Source: Parasporobacterium sp. | GTDB lineage: Bacteria > Bacillota > Clostridia > Lachnospirales > Lachnospiraceae | NCBI GenBank assembly: GCA_017515535.1 | Contig: JAFWFQ010000058.1 | Span: 1-35,775, forward strand | Length of the DNA stretch: 35,775 nucleotides | Direction of reading: 5' to 3' | Part shown: positions 1 through 8,226 of the stretch, piece by piece | Position numbering within the stretch: position 1 is the stretch's first letter | Layout of the letters: every line of letters starts with the position of its first letter | Translations under genes and position numbers: made by a program | The notes under the pieces: generated by a model | Told to the model about the DNA's origin: nothing | The model's input: the letters and a program-made list of their open reading frames with translations, nothing else | Databases searched by the model: none

Positions 1-1719
1 GGTCGAATAATCAAATTCCACACCCTGCCCGATCCGGATCGGTCCGGATCCAAGAACGATGATTTTCTTTCTGTCCGATACAATGGACTCATTTTCATCT
101 GCATAGGTTGAATAGAAATACGGAACGTAACTTTCAAATTCACTCGCGCAGGTATCGATCATTTTATAGACCGGGAAGATATCTTCTTTGCAGCGGAGCT
201 CATAGATCTCATCCTCGGTCCTGTTCCAGAGTTCCGCAACATAAGAATCGGAAAAGCCCATCCGCTTCGCTTCTTTCAGATGGTCCAGAGAACCGGCGTT
301 TTCTTCCATTTCTTTCTCAAAGTCTACAATATGTTTGATCTTATCCAGGAAAAACATATCGATTCCCGTAATATCACAGATCCTGGAATGGTCGACGCCC
401 ATCCACATCAGCTGCGAGATCGCATAAAGCCGGTCGTCCGTCCCTTCCCGGATATAATCCAACAGCTCATCCACAGACATATGCTCTGAGTCAAATTTCG
501 GCATATGAAGATGGTTCTTGCTTTCTTCAAGAGACCGGATCGCCTTAAGAAGACTTTCCTCAAAGGAACGTCCGACACTCATGACTTCCCCGGTCGCCTT
601 CATCTGGGTTGAAAGTTTATTCTGTGCTGCCGGGAATTTATCAAACGGAAACCGCGGCATTTTTGTTACAACATAATCCAGCGTCGGCTCAAAACAAGCC
701 GGTGTATTCGCAAGCATGATCTCATCCAAATGCATTCCGACGGCAATCTTCGCGGATACTCTCGCGATCGGATAGCCGCTTGCTTTGGAAGCGAGTGCGG
801 AAGAACGCGATACACGCGGATTCACTTCGATCACATAATATCTTAAAGAGTTCGGATCCAGCGCAAACTGACAGTTACAGCCGCCCTTGACGTCAAGTGC
901 CCGGATGATCCGGAGCGCGCTGTCCCGGAGCATATGATACTCTTTATTGGTCAGGGTCTGACTCGGAGCTACAACGATCGAGTCTCCGGTATGGATCCCG
1001 ACCGGATCGAGGTTTTCCATATTACAGACGGTCAGCGCTGTATCGTTCGCATCCCGCATGACTTCATATTCAATTTCTTTATAACCCTTAATACTCTTTT
1101 CAACGAGGACCTGATGAACCGGAGAAAGCTCTAACGCTTTCTTCATTACGACCCGGAGTTCCTCCGGATTATCCGCAAATCCGCTTCCGGTTCCTCCAAG
1201 TGTAAAGGCAGGTCTTAAGATGACAGGATATCCGATCTCCAAAGCAGCTTTCAGCCCTTCTTCAATACTATAGGTAATGATCGAAGGAATGACCGGCTCG
1301 CCGATCTTCTGGCACAGCTCTTTAAAGAGTTCCCGGTCTTCAGCACATTCAATGGATTCCGCACTGGTTCCTAAGATCTCGATCCCGCATTCTTCAAGAA
1401 CTCCGTCTTTGGAAAGTTCTACGGCAAGATTCAAACCTGTCTGTCCCCCGATTCCCGGAACGATCGCATCCGGCCGTTCCAGTCTGCAGATACGGGAAAC
1501 AAATTCCAGTGTCAAAGGTTCCATATATACTTTATCCGCAATGATCGTATCCGTCATGATCGTTGCCGGATTGGAATTTGCAAGAATGACCTCATAGCCT
1601 TCCTCTTTTAACGCAAGGCAGGCCTGGGTTCCGGCGTAATCAAATTCCGCCGCCTGTCCGATCACGATCGGGCCGGAGCCAATGACTAAGATTTTATGGA
1701 TATCACTTCTCTTAGGCAT
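1..1719 (-). CDS. carB: carbamoyl-phosphate synthase large subunit (partial, 3' end outside window)
   Basis: Makes carbamoyl phosphate from bicarbonate, ATP and ammonia delivered by CarA, feeding pyrimidine and arginine synthesis. The visible 573 codons begin [17 protein letters not shown] and cover the first ATP-grasp half, including [14 protein letters not shown] and [16 protein letters not shown]. The last visible residues ([17 protein letters not shown]) are the start of the second, duplicated half, so roughly the C-terminal 500 residues lie outside the window. The ATG at 1719 follows a strong GGAGGAGGTGAAGG ribosome site and overlaps the end of carA by 8 nt, indicating translational coupling. 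No stop or frameshift is visible. Identification is firm. Confidence 0.97.
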   Translation of the reverse strand, partial: MPKRSDIHKILVIGSGPIVIGQAAEFDYAGTQACLALKEEGYEVILANSNPATIMTDTIIADKVYMEPLTLEFVSRICRLERPDAIVPGIGGQTGLNLAVELSKDGVLEECGIEILGTSAESIECAEDRELFKELCQKIGEPVIPSIITYSIEEGLKAALEIGYPVILRPAFTLGGTGSGFADNPEELRVVMKKALELSPVHQVLVEKSIKGYKEIEYEVMRDANDTALTVCNMENLDPVGIHTGDSIVVAPSQTLTNKEYHMLRDSALRIIRALDVKGGCNCQFALDPNSLRYYVIEVNPRVSRSSALASKASGYPIARVSAKIAVGMHLDEIMLANTPACFEPTLDYVVTKMPRFPFDKFPAAQNKLSTQMKATGEVMSVGRSFEESLLKAIRSLEESKNHLHMPKFDSEHMSVDELLDYIREGTDDRLYAISQLMWMGVDHSRICDITGIDMFFLDKIKHIVDFEKEMEENAGSLDHLKEAKRMGFSDSYVAELWNRTEDEIYELRCKEDIFPVYKMIDTCASEFESYVPYFYSTYADENESIVSDRKKIIVLGSGPIRIGQGVEFDYST

Positions 1720-2806
1720 TTTCCTTCACCTCCTCCATGATCCGGATAAACTTGTCAAAAAGATATTTACTGTCCTGAGGTCCCGGTGCACTTTCCGGAT
1801 GATACTGGACGCTGAAAACATGATCATTTTCACATTCCAGTCCTTCCACGGTATTGTCCAGAAGATTCATATGCGTCACTTTCAGTCCGGTTCCTTCCAC
1901 GCTTTTGTTTTCAACCGCGTAGCTATGGTTCTGGGAGGTAACCTCAACCTTTCCCGTTTCAATATTTTTCACCGGGTGGTTTCCGCCCCGGTGGCCGAAT
2001 TTCAGTTTATAGGTTTTTGCGCCATAAGAAAGCGCGATCATCTGGTGTCCCAGACAGATTCCAAAGATCGGGTATTTTCCTCTTAATGCTTTTACGGTTT
2101 CGATGACTTCCGTTACATCCTCAGGGTCTCCAGGGCCATTGGAAAGGAAGATCCCGTCCGGTTTCATAAACTCGATCTCTTCTGCCGACGTATTATACGG
2201 AACAACGGTAACATTACAGCCGCAATCATTCAGACAACGGATAATATTCAGCTTGATCCCGCAGTCGATCGCGACAACATTGTATTTATGATCTGCCGTC
2301 CGGCTGTACCATCTTTTTTTACAACTGACTCTGGATACCTGATCATGCGGAACCGGTGTATTCCGGATTATTTCCAGCGCCTCTTCTTTTGTTGTCGAAA
2401 AGGAGGTCATAAGGACCCGTCTGGAGCCAAGGTCACGAATACTTCTTGTGATCTTTCTGGTATCAACTCCGTAGATTCCGGGGATCCCGTACTCTTCCAA
2501 CAGTTCCGAAAGCGTTTTGGTATAACGGAAATTCGACGGCATATCATTATAATCATAAACGATCAGACCGCCGATCGACGGGTTCTTGCATTCATAGTCG
2601 TCATCCGTAACGCCGTAATTTCCAATCAGCGGATAAGTCATAACGACCATCTGGTCCGTATAAGACGGATCAGAAACGATTTCCTGATATCCTACCATCG
2701 ATGTATTAAACACGATCTCACAGACCCGGTCGCAGTCCGCACCGAATCCGTATCCCGGATATTCACTGCCATCCTCTAATACGATTTTCCGATCAAAAGA
2801 TCTCAT
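1712..2806 (-). CDS. carA: carbamoyl-phosphate synthase small subunit (glutaminase)
   Basis: Hydrolyses glutamine and channels ammonia to CarB. At 364 aa it has normal family length. The N-terminal small-subunit domain begins [18 protein letters not shown] and contains [17 protein letters not shown]. The C-terminal class I glutamine amidotransferase domain has the nucleophile Cys in [14 protein letters not shown] and the catalytic His/Glu in QYHPES. ATG at 2806 is preceded by GGAGAG. First gene of carAB; its last 8 nt overlap carB. A short GC-rich hairpin with a U-run lies just upstream of its ribosome site (separate entry), which may regulate it. Confidence 0.97.
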   Translation of the reverse strand: MRSFDRKIVLEDGSEYPGYGFGADCDRVCEIVFNTSMVGYQEIVSDPSYTDQMVVMTYPLIGNYGVTDDDYECKNPSIGGLIVYDYNDMPSNFRYTKTLSELLEEYGIPGIYGVDTRKITRSIRDLGSRRVLMTSFSTTKEEALEIIRNTPVPHDQVSRVSCKKRWYSRTADHKYNVVAIDCGIKLNIIRCLNDCGCNVTVVPYNTSAEEIEFMKPDGIFLSNGPGDPEDVTEVIETVKALRGKYPIFGICLGHQMIALSYGAKTYKLKFGHRGGNHPVKNIETGKVEVTSQNHSYAVENKSVEGTGLKVTHMNLLDNTVEGLECENDHVFSVQYHPESAPGPQDSKYLFDKFIRIMEEVKENA

Positions 2807-2820
2807 ACTTTTCTCTCCAT

Positions 2821-2840
2821 AAAAAGGGGCTGTCGCCCCT
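2821..2840 (-). terminator. terminator-like hairpin in the carA leader (possible attenuator)
   Basis: In the minus-strand transcript, GGGGC-GACA-GCCCC (2839-2826) is followed directly by five U (2825-2821), ending about 14 nt before the carA ATG and just before its ribosome site. It lies downstream of the predicted carA promoter, so it would act inside the leader. No PyrR-binding motif or competing antiterminator is evident in so short a leader. It could be an attenuator or a 5' mRNA-stabilising hairpin. Confidence 0.5.
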
Positions 2841-2860
2841 GTATCAATCAGACAGGAGAA

Positions 2861-2889
2861 ATTATAGCAACATCCCTAATCAAAATCAA
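2861..2889 (-). promoter_or_regulatory. carAB promoter (predicted sigma-A type)
   Basis: On the minus strand TTGATT (2889-2884) and TATAAT (2866-2861) are separated by 17 nt, giving transcription start near 2854. A TTGACA at 2896-2891 is 24 nt from the -10 and is badly spaced. The promoter is back to back with the aroF promoter on the + strand. Confidence 0.6.
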
Positions 2890-2921
2890 TTGTCAAAGTA
2901 ACGCGTTAAAGTATTTCCAGG

Positions 2922-2950
2922 TTGACATTATCAGGAAGAAGCGTTACAAT
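2922..2950 (+). promoter_or_regulatory. aroF-tyrA promoter (predicted sigma-A type)
   Basis: TTGACA (2922-2927) and TACAAT (2945-2950) with exact 17-nt spacing, close to consensus. Transcription would start near 2957, leaving about 23 nt before the leader peptide ATG and about 200 nt of leader before aroF. Confidence 0.75.
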
Positions 2951-2979
2951 CTGACGAAATAACGGCAAACGGAGTTATC

Positions 2980-3054
2980 ATGAAAAGCATTACAAACATC
3001 TATCGTAATTACTATTATTATGAAACCTTGGTCAGGAACGAAGGGATTTTGTGA
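2980..3054 (+). CDS. Tyr-rich leader peptide of aroF-tyrA (24 aa)
   Basis: ATG at 2980 follows a GGAG ribosome site (2971-2974). The 24-residue product has Tyr at position 8 and a run of four Tyr at 11-14 (YRNYYYY) and stops at TGA 3052-3054. Five of 24 residues are Tyr, and the next genes are DAHP synthase and prephenate dehydrogenase, so this fits a tyrosine-sensing attenuator leader rather than a functional peptide. A ribosome stalled on codons 11-14 would leave 3043-3053 free, whereas one at the stop codon would cover it. The stretch overlaps no other gene. Confidence 0.8.
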   Translation: MKSITNIYRNYYYYETLVRNEGIL

Positions 3055-3117
3055 TGCAGTAACCATGATTCAAACCATGACTAAACCGCGGCACAGAAAC
3101 CCTGTGCCGTTTATTTT
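3043..3117 (+). promoter_or_regulatory. aroF attenuator: competing antiterminator and intrinsic terminator
   Basis: Terminator: CGGCACAG (3089-3096), loop AAACC, CTGTGCCG (3102-3109), then TTTATTTT (3110-3117). Antiterminator: GGGATTTTGTG (3043-3053) can pair with CACAGAAACCC (3092-3102) with one A-A mismatch and one G-U pair. This removes the 5' arm and loop of the terminator. The antiterminator strand overlaps the end of the leader peptide reading frame, so a ribosome reaching the stop codon would favour termination and one stalled at the Tyr codons would favour read-through. Pairings were worked out by eye; folding energies were not computed. Confidence 0.75.
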
Positions 3118-3155
3118 GCGCTAAAGAGAACAATTTTACTGGAGGGATTATATCA

Positions 3156-4160
3156 ATGATCGTTGCATTAAAACCAAAAACACCGGAAGAGAAAAGAGAT
3201 GACCTGATTCAATGGTTTAAAGAAATGGGACTCGAAGTCCACGTATCCGTCGGAAAATTTCAGACGATTTTAGGATTGGTCGGGGATACGACAAAGATCG
3301 ATATGGACCTGATCGACAGCCTGGATATTGTTGACTCAGTAAAGCAGATCACAGAGTCATTCAAATGCTGCAACCGGAAGTTCCATCCGGATGATACGAT
3401 CGTCAGAGTCGGCGATGTCAAGATCGGCGGAGGAAACTTCTGTATGATCGCAGGCCCTTGTTCTGTCGAAAATGAAGACCAGATCGTAACCATTGCAAAA
3501 GCAGTGAAAGAAGCCGGTGCGGATGTTTTAAGAGGTGGTGCTTTTAAGCCAAGGACTTCCCCTTATGATTTTCAGGGCCTGAAAGGGGAAGGGATCGAAT
3601 TGCTGAAGATCGCCCGGGCAGAGACCGGACTTCCAATCGTTTCCGAGATCATGAGTGTTGCCGATCTCCCTCTTTTTGAAGATGTTGATATTCTCCAGGT
3701 CGGTGCAAGAAACATGCAGAATTTCGATCTTCTGAAGGAGCTTGGCTCAACAAACAAACCGGTTTTATTAAAACGCGGACTTGCGAATTCTCTGAAGGAA
3801 CTTCTGATGAGTGCGGAATATATTATGGCCAGCGGAAATGAGCAGGTCATCTTATGTGAACGCGGGATCCGGACTTTTTCAGATTATACAAGAAATACCC
3901 TGGATCTTTCTGCGGTTCCGATGCTCCATGAACTCTCCCACCTTCCGGTCATTGTAGACCCAAGCCATGCAACCGGGCTTGCCCGTCTTGTTCCTCCAAT
4001 GGCAATGGCTGCAACCGCAGGTTTAGCTGACGGACTGATCATTGAAGTTCATAACGACCCTCCGCACGCGCTCTGCGACGGCGCACAGTCTCTGCGTCCG
4101 GAAGAGTACGCAAAGCTGAGCAAAAAGATCCTTGCGATCAGAGCAATCGTTTCAGAATAA
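3156..4160 (+). CDS. aroF: 3-deoxy-7-phosphoheptulonate synthase, type I-beta with N-terminal regulatory domain
   Basis: First step of the shikimate pathway: phosphoenolpyruvate plus erythrose 4-phosphate to DAHP. 334 aa. Residues 1 to about 70 form the ferredoxin-like/ACT-like regulatory domain of Thermotoga-type enzymes, which in that family mediates Tyr/Phe inhibition. The barrel follows, with GGGNFCMIAGPCSVE, LRGGAFKPRTSPYDFQG, QVGARNMQNF, VLLKRG, CERGIRTF, and VDPSHATG. GGAGGG at 3141-3146 precedes the ATG. It is first in a two-gene operon with tyrA behind a Tyr attenuator. A second, unrelated-type DAHP synthase lies at 8227-9258. Confidence 0.95.
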   Translation: MIVALKPKTPEEKRDDLIQWFKEMGLEVHVSVGKFQTILGLVGDTTKIDMDLIDSLDIVDSVKQITESFKCCNRKFHPDDTIVRVGDVKIGGGNFCMIAGPCSVENEDQIVTIAKAVKEAGADVLRGGAFKPRTSPYDFQGLKGEGIELLKIARAETGLPIVSEIMSVADLPLFEDVDILQVGARNMQNFDLLKELGSTNKPVLLKRGLANSLKELLMSAEYIMASGNEQVILCERGIRTFSDYTRNTLDLSAVPMLHELSHLPVIVDPSHATGLARLVPPMAMAATAGLADGLIIEVHNDPPHALCDGAQSLRPEEYAKLSKKILAIRAIVSE

Positions 4161-4186
4161 TAAAATCAAAAAGGAAGTAATTGATC

Positions 4187-5098
4187 ATGACTGATATTAA
4201 TACCATCCTCGGGATCACAGGAAAAGAACAGGAGCAAACTCAGGAAGAGGAAAAACAATTTACAGTCGGTATTCTCGGCATCGGCCTGATCGGAGGCTCT
4301 TTTGCAAAAGCATATCATGCAGCAGGCCATAAGGTCCTTGCAGACGATTCTGATAAACAGATGCTGGCATTTGCCAAGATCAGCGGCGCTGTTGACGGCG
4401 AACTTACCAGAGAGAATTATAAAGATTGTGATCTGATCCTGATCTGTGTTTATCCCCAGGCTTCCATTGATTTCTTAAATCAGGAAGGTCCGTATATCGG
4501 TGAGCATCCGATCGTGATCGACTGCTGCGGAACAAAGCGGGTCCTTACGACTGCCGGAATGGATGCAGCTGAGAAATACGGCTTTACGTTTGTCGGAGGT
4601 CATCCGATGGCCGGGACCCAGTATGCCGGATTTAAACATGCTAAAAAAGATATGTATAAAGGTGCGCCGATGGTCATCGTCCCTCCTAGAAGAGATGATA
4701 TTACTCTTCTCATGAGAATAAAAGAACTTCTTGCGCCATGCGGCTTTAAAGGGATCACGGTTACCTATGCGGACAAGCATGACAAGATGATCGCCTTTAC
4801 GTCCCAGCTCGCCCATGTTGTTTCGAGCGCTTATATCAAAAGCCCGACTGCCGGAGCACATAAAGGGTTTTCCGCGGGAAGCTATAAGGATATGACCAGG
4901 GTTGCCTGGCTGAACCCGGAGATGTGGTCTGAATTATTTATTGAAAACAAAGATTACCTTCTGCATGAGATCGATACACTGATGAAAAACATCACAGATA
5001 TCAGAGAGGCCCTCGCTGCCGAAGACAGAGAAGGCCTGATCAAATTATTGGAAGAAGGGAAAAACTGTAAAAAAGAAATTGACGGATCGGTCCGATAA
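4187..5098 (+). CDS. tyrA: prephenate dehydrogenase
   Basis: Oxidatively decarboxylates prephenate to 4-hydroxyphenylpyruvate with NAD(P), committing carbon to tyrosine. The N-terminal Rossmann motif is GILGIGLIGGSFAKAYHAAG, followed by GHPMAGTQYAGF and the catalytic-helix region SQLAHVVSSAYIKS. At 303 aa it is the short form without an ACT domain, so feedback control probably rests on aroF and the attenuator. A TTG at 4181 is in frame, but AAGGAAG at 4171-4177 is better spaced from the ATG at 4187. It sits 26 nt after aroF and is followed by a strong terminator. Confidence 0.95.
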   Translation: MTDINTILGITGKEQEQTQEEEKQFTVGILGIGLIGGSFAKAYHAAGHKVLADDSDKQMLAFAKISGAVDGELTRENYKDCDLILICVYPQASIDFLNQEGPYIGEHPIVIDCCGTKRVLTTAGMDAAEKYGFTFVGGHPMAGTQYAGFKHAKKDMYKGAPMVIVPPRRDDITLLMRIKELLAPCGFKGITVTYADKHDKMIAFTSQLAHVVSSAYIKSPTAGAHKGFSAGSYKDMTRVAWLNPEMWSELFIENKDYLLHEIDTLMKNITDIREALAAEDREGLIKLLEEGKNCKKEIDGSVR

Positions 5099-5114
5099 GG
5101 ACCGATTCTTTTTT
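5084..5114 (+). terminator. intrinsic terminator after tyrA (convergent with dapL)
   Basis: GGATCGGTCC (5084-5093), loop GATAA, GGACCGATTC (5099-5108), then six T (5109-5114). The 10-bp stem includes one G-T pair. It overlaps the tyrA stop codon. On the minus strand the same stem follows the dapL stop, but its U-rich stretch is about 8 nt away, so it may serve both directions less well. Confidence 0.85.
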
Positions 5115-6309
5115 ATGAGATACTCTTAACCTTTTCAACCGCTTCCTTGGTGTTTTCATGGCTGCCAAAGGCAGTTAATCTTAAGAAGCTTTCTCCTGAT
5201 GGACCGAAGCCGCTTCCGGGAGTCGTTACAATCGCAGCTCTGTTCAGCAGATGATCAAAGAATTCCCAGCTTGTCATTTTCTCTTTCGCTTTTAACCAGA
5301 GATAAGGAGCATTGACTCCTCCATAAACGGTATAGCCGGCTTCCTGTAAACCTTCCCGGATCATCTTCGCATTTTCCTGATAATAAGAGACCAGTTCCCG
5401 GATCTCCTGTTGTCCGGCCTCTGTATAGACTGCCGCACCGGCTCTTTGCTGAATATATCCTGCTCCGTTAAATCTTGTCCCGATCCTTCTGTACCAGAGA
5501 TTATGAGCGCTGATTCCGTTCTCGGCCCTGATTGCTTTCGGAATCACCGTATATCCCAGTCTGACTCCGGTAAATCCGGCATTTTTGGAGAAAGAACGGA
5601 TCTCGATCGCACAATTTTCCGCGCCGGGGCATTCATAGATCGTATGAGGGATCTCATCTTCCGTGATATAGGCTTCATACGCCGCATCAAATATGATGAC
5701 GGTGCCGTTCTTATTTGCGTAATCGACCCATTCCTGAAGCGCTTGTTTTGTTATCGCCGCTCCTGTCGGATTATTCGGGAAACAAAGATAGATCAGATCC
5801 GGAGTCTGTTTTGGAAGTTCCGGAATAAATCCGTTTGCTTCTGTACACGGAAGATAGATCACATCATCACGTTCACATTTTCCGGTCATCAAATTGGAAT
5901 CAAGATAAACCGGATATCCCGGATCGCAAAGCGCGATCCGGTTATCTTTCGCAAAGATCTCCTGAATATTTCCGCTGTCCGTCTTTGCGCCGTCAGAGAT
6001 AAAGATCTCATCCGCGCCGATCGGGCATCCGCGTCTTTTATATTCAAAGGAAGCAATCGCATCTCTTAAGAATTCATAACCCTGTGGCTGGGTATAACCG
6101 TGGAAGGACTTCTCCTCTGCCATCTCATCGACTGCATCGTGGAGTGCCTTCACGACCGTCTTTGTAAGCGGTCTCGTTACATCTCCGACTCCAAAGCGGA
6201 TCACTTTCTGCCCCGGATTTCTTTGGCTGTATTCCGCGGTACGCTTAGCAACCTCGGTAAAAAAATACGGATTATCCAGTTTCTGGTAGTTTGAATTCAA
6301 GTGAAACAT
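5113..6309 (-). CDS. dapL: LL-diaminopimelate aminotransferase family protein
   Basis: PLP aminotransferase that in this family converts tetrahydrodipicolinate plus glutamate to LL-diaminopimelate for lysine and peptidoglycan. 398 aa, normal length. Seen: N-terminal NSNYQKLDNPYFFTEVAKR, FGVGDVTRP, FHGYTQPQGY, CFPNNPTGAA, and the PLP lysine K242 in SFSKNAGFTGVRLG, then NAPYLWL and TTPGSGFGPSGESFLRL, all close to plant and chlamydial DapL. It lies 45 nt after trpB with no terminator between, so it probably shares the Trp T-box leader. That is odd for a lysine gene, and an aromatic aminotransferase role cannot be excluded from sequence alone. Confidence 0.88.
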   Translation of the reverse strand: MFHLNSNYQKLDNPYFFTEVAKRTAEYSQRNPGQKVIRFGVGDVTRPLTKTVVKALHDAVDEMAEEKSFHGYTQPQGYEFLRDAIASFEYKRRGCPIGADEIFISDGAKTDSGNIQEIFAKDNRIALCDPGYPVYLDSNLMTGKCERDDVIYLPCTEANGFIPELPKQTPDLIYLCFPNNPTGAAITKQALQEWVDYANKNGTVIIFDAAYEAYITEDEIPHTIYECPGAENCAIEIRSFSKNAGFTGVRLGYTVIPKAIRAENGISAHNLWYRRIGTRFNGAGYIQQRAGAAVYTEAGQQEIRELVSYYQENAKMIREGLQEAGYTVYGGVNAPYLWLKAKEKMTSWEFFDHLLNRAAIVTTPGSGFGPSGESFLRLTAFGSHENTKEAVEKVKSIS

Positions 6310-6354
6310 AATATGCCTGGCTTTCTGGGTCCTCTCTTTTTTATCGTATCCCGA

Positions 6355-7728
6355 TTATGCCTCAACATTCGGAAGACCTGCAAATCCTTTTTCCAGTTCT
6401 TCATCTGTTGGGATATAGTCTGTCAGATCACCATCATTATACTGCTGATATCCTTTCAAATCAAAATAGCCGGTTCCGGTAAGTCCGAATACGATCGTCT
6501 TCTCTTCACCGGTCTCTTTGCACTTCAGGGCCTCGTCAATTGCTGCCTTGATCGCATGGGAGCTTTCCGGTGCAGGAAGGGTTCCTTCACATTTTGCAAA
6601 TAATTCTGCTGCCTCAAACACTTCGCTTTGTTTCGCGGAAACGGCTCTCATATAACCGTCATGATACAACTGGGAGAGGATCGTGCTCATTCCGTGGAAT
6701 CTTAATCCGCCTGCATGGTTTGCAGATGGGATAAATCCGCTTCCTAATGTATACATTTTTGCAAGTGGACAGATCATTCCGGTATCACAGAAGTCATATG
6801 CAAATTTTCCTCTGGTAAAGCTCGGACAGGATGCAGGTTCAACAGCAATAATATCGTAGTCTGCTTCACCCCGGAGCTTCTCTCCCATAAACGGAGCAAT
6901 CAGTCCGCCAAGGTTCGAGCCACCGCCTGCGCATCCGATGATCGTATCCGGTTTGATACCATATTTATCTAATGCTGCTTTTGTCTCCAGACCAATGATA
7001 CTCTGATGAAGAAGGACCTGGTTTAAAACGCTTCCGAGAACATATCTGTATCCTTCATTTTTAACAGCTACTTCGACTGCCTCAGAAATCGCACAGCCTA
7101 AAGAACCTGTTGTTCCCGGGAACTGCTCTAATATCTTACGTCCGACTTCTGTTGTATCGGATGGAGATGCAGTAACATCTGCGCCGTAAACCCTCATGAC
7201 CTCCCGGCGGAACGGCTTTTGCTCATAGCTGATCTTTACCATATAGACCTTGCAGTCCAATCCGAAGTAAGCACAAGCCATGGAAAGCGCTGTTCCCCAC
7301 TGTCCTGCTCCGGTCTCTGTCGTAACACCTTTCAGTCCCTGTTTCTTTGCGTAATATGCCTGAGCGATCGCTGAATTCAGTTTATGGCTTCCTGAAGTAT
7401 TGTTTCCTTCAAACTTGTAGTAGATCTTTGCAGGAGTTCCTAATGCTTCTTCCAGAAAATAAGCTCTAACCAGCGGAGACGGGCGATACATTTTATAAAA
7501 CTTCACGATTTCTTCCGGAATCGGGAAGAACGCTGTATCGTTGTCCAGTTCCTGTTTGCACAGTTCTTCACAGAAGATCGGTGAGAGTTCTTCCAAAGAA
7601 AGCGGCTGACCGGTTCCCGGATTCAGCAGCGGTGCCGGTTTGATTTTCATATCAGAGCGCACGTTGTACCAGCTAGTAGGAATCTCACTCTCTTCAAGAT
7701 AGATTTTGTAAGGGATTTCTTTACTCAT
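6355..7728 (-). CDS. trpB: tryptophan synthase beta chain, TrpB2 type
   Basis: Condenses indole with serine to tryptophan using PLP. At 457 aa it is longer than TrpB1 and has TrpB2 features: N-terminal extension, YRPSPLVRA, KFEGNNTSGSHKLNSA with the PLP lysine at K116, TETGAGQWGTALS, and the phosphate-binding GCAGGGSNLGG. TrpB2 proteins usually work without a tight TrpA partner, often as indole salvage enzymes. No trpA or other trp gene is in the window. The AAAGGATGG ribosome site supports ATG 7728. A T-box leader with a Trp specifier precedes it, supporting a tryptophan role. Confidence 0.93.
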   Translation of the reverse strand: MSKEIPYKIYLEESEIPTSWYNVRSDMKIKPAPLLNPGTGQPLSLEELSPIFCEELCKQELDNDTAFFPIPEEIVKFYKMYRPSPLVRAYFLEEALGTPAKIYYKFEGNNTSGSHKLNSAIAQAYYAKKQGLKGVTTETGAGQWGTALSMACAYFGLDCKVYMVKISYEQKPFRREVMRVYGADVTASPSDTTEVGRKILEQFPGTTGSLGCAISEAVEVAVKNEGYRYVLGSVLNQVLLHQSIIGLETKAALDKYGIKPDTIIGCAGGGSNLGGLIAPFMGEKLRGEADYDIIAVEPASCPSFTRGKFAYDFCDTGMICPLAKMYTLGSGFIPSANHAGGLRFHGMSTILSQLYHDGYMRAVSAKQSEVFEAAELFAKCEGTLPAPESSHAIKAAIDEALKCKETGEEKTIVFGLTGTGYFDLKGYQQYNDGDLTDYIPTDEELEKGFAGLPNVEA

Positions 7729-7809
7729 GGTTTTACCATCCTTTCTTTTGTTGCGGGAATCAGGATCAGATGTTGTAAAAGTTTTTCGGATTTCTTTACT
7801 TCAAACAAC

Positions 7810-8095
7810 AAAAAATCCTGTCCCACAGTAAATAACTACTGCTGGGACAGGAGAATACTTTTCACCTGCGGTGCCACCCAACTTGACGCTTCCGCGTCCA
7901 CTCTGCGTATGCCATCACATACCGGATTTGTTTACGAAGCTCCCACTCCGTCTCGCATACTCCAAAGATTTCTCTTTGTTTCAGCTCGCCCTCTGAAGTC
8001 CATTCGGTTTTTCATTTCCGCCGCGCTTCCACCATCCGCAGCTCTCTATCGGTAAAGAGGAAAAACTTACTTACTCTTCATCAACGGTTTAATTG
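7810..8095 (-). promoter_or_regulatory. T-box leader, tryptophan-specific, controlling trpB (and probably dapL)
   Basis: Minus-strand RNA has the T-box GGGTGGCACCGC (7879-7868) and the stem I distal motif GGATGGTGGAAGCGC. The specifier loop GAATGGACTT holds codon UGG (8002-8000), that is Trp. The variable T-box base after UGG is C, which would pair with a G discriminator base, as in tRNA-Trp. The terminator is CCTGTCCCA... pairing with TGGGACAGG (7851-7843 with 7825-7817), extended by TACTG/CAGTA, followed by six T (7815-7810). Low charged tRNA-Trp should therefore allow read-through. The remaining stretch to the trpB ATG (7729-7809) holds only the ribosome site. Confidence 0.93.
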
Positions 8096-8101
8096 TTGCT
8101 A

Positions 8102-8129
8102 ATTATACTCGCATCTTATTTCATGTCAA
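8102..8129 (-). promoter_or_regulatory. trpB T-box operon promoter
   Basis: Minus-strand TTGACA (8129-8124) and TATAAT (8107-8102), both perfect consensus, with 16-nt spacing. Start would be near 8095, at the beginning of T-box stem I. The AT-rich stretch 8130-8226 between it and the upstream DAHP synthase gene shows no convincing terminator. Confidence 0.85.
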
Positions 8130-8226
8130 TCATTTTTTGTATATTTAATTTTCGAATATAATAATAATCGCCGCTTTACCCTGTTAATACGCCAAATCGT
8201 GAAACATTTATACGTAAAAAGAATAT

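Noticed and set aside
2821..2880. PyrR-dependent attenuator for carAB
   Set aside because: The leader after the predicted promoter is too short and no PyrR-binding loop or antiterminator is visible.
5410..6069. 219-codon open frame on the + strand
   Set aside because: Antisense to dapL, with low-complexity composition and no family features.
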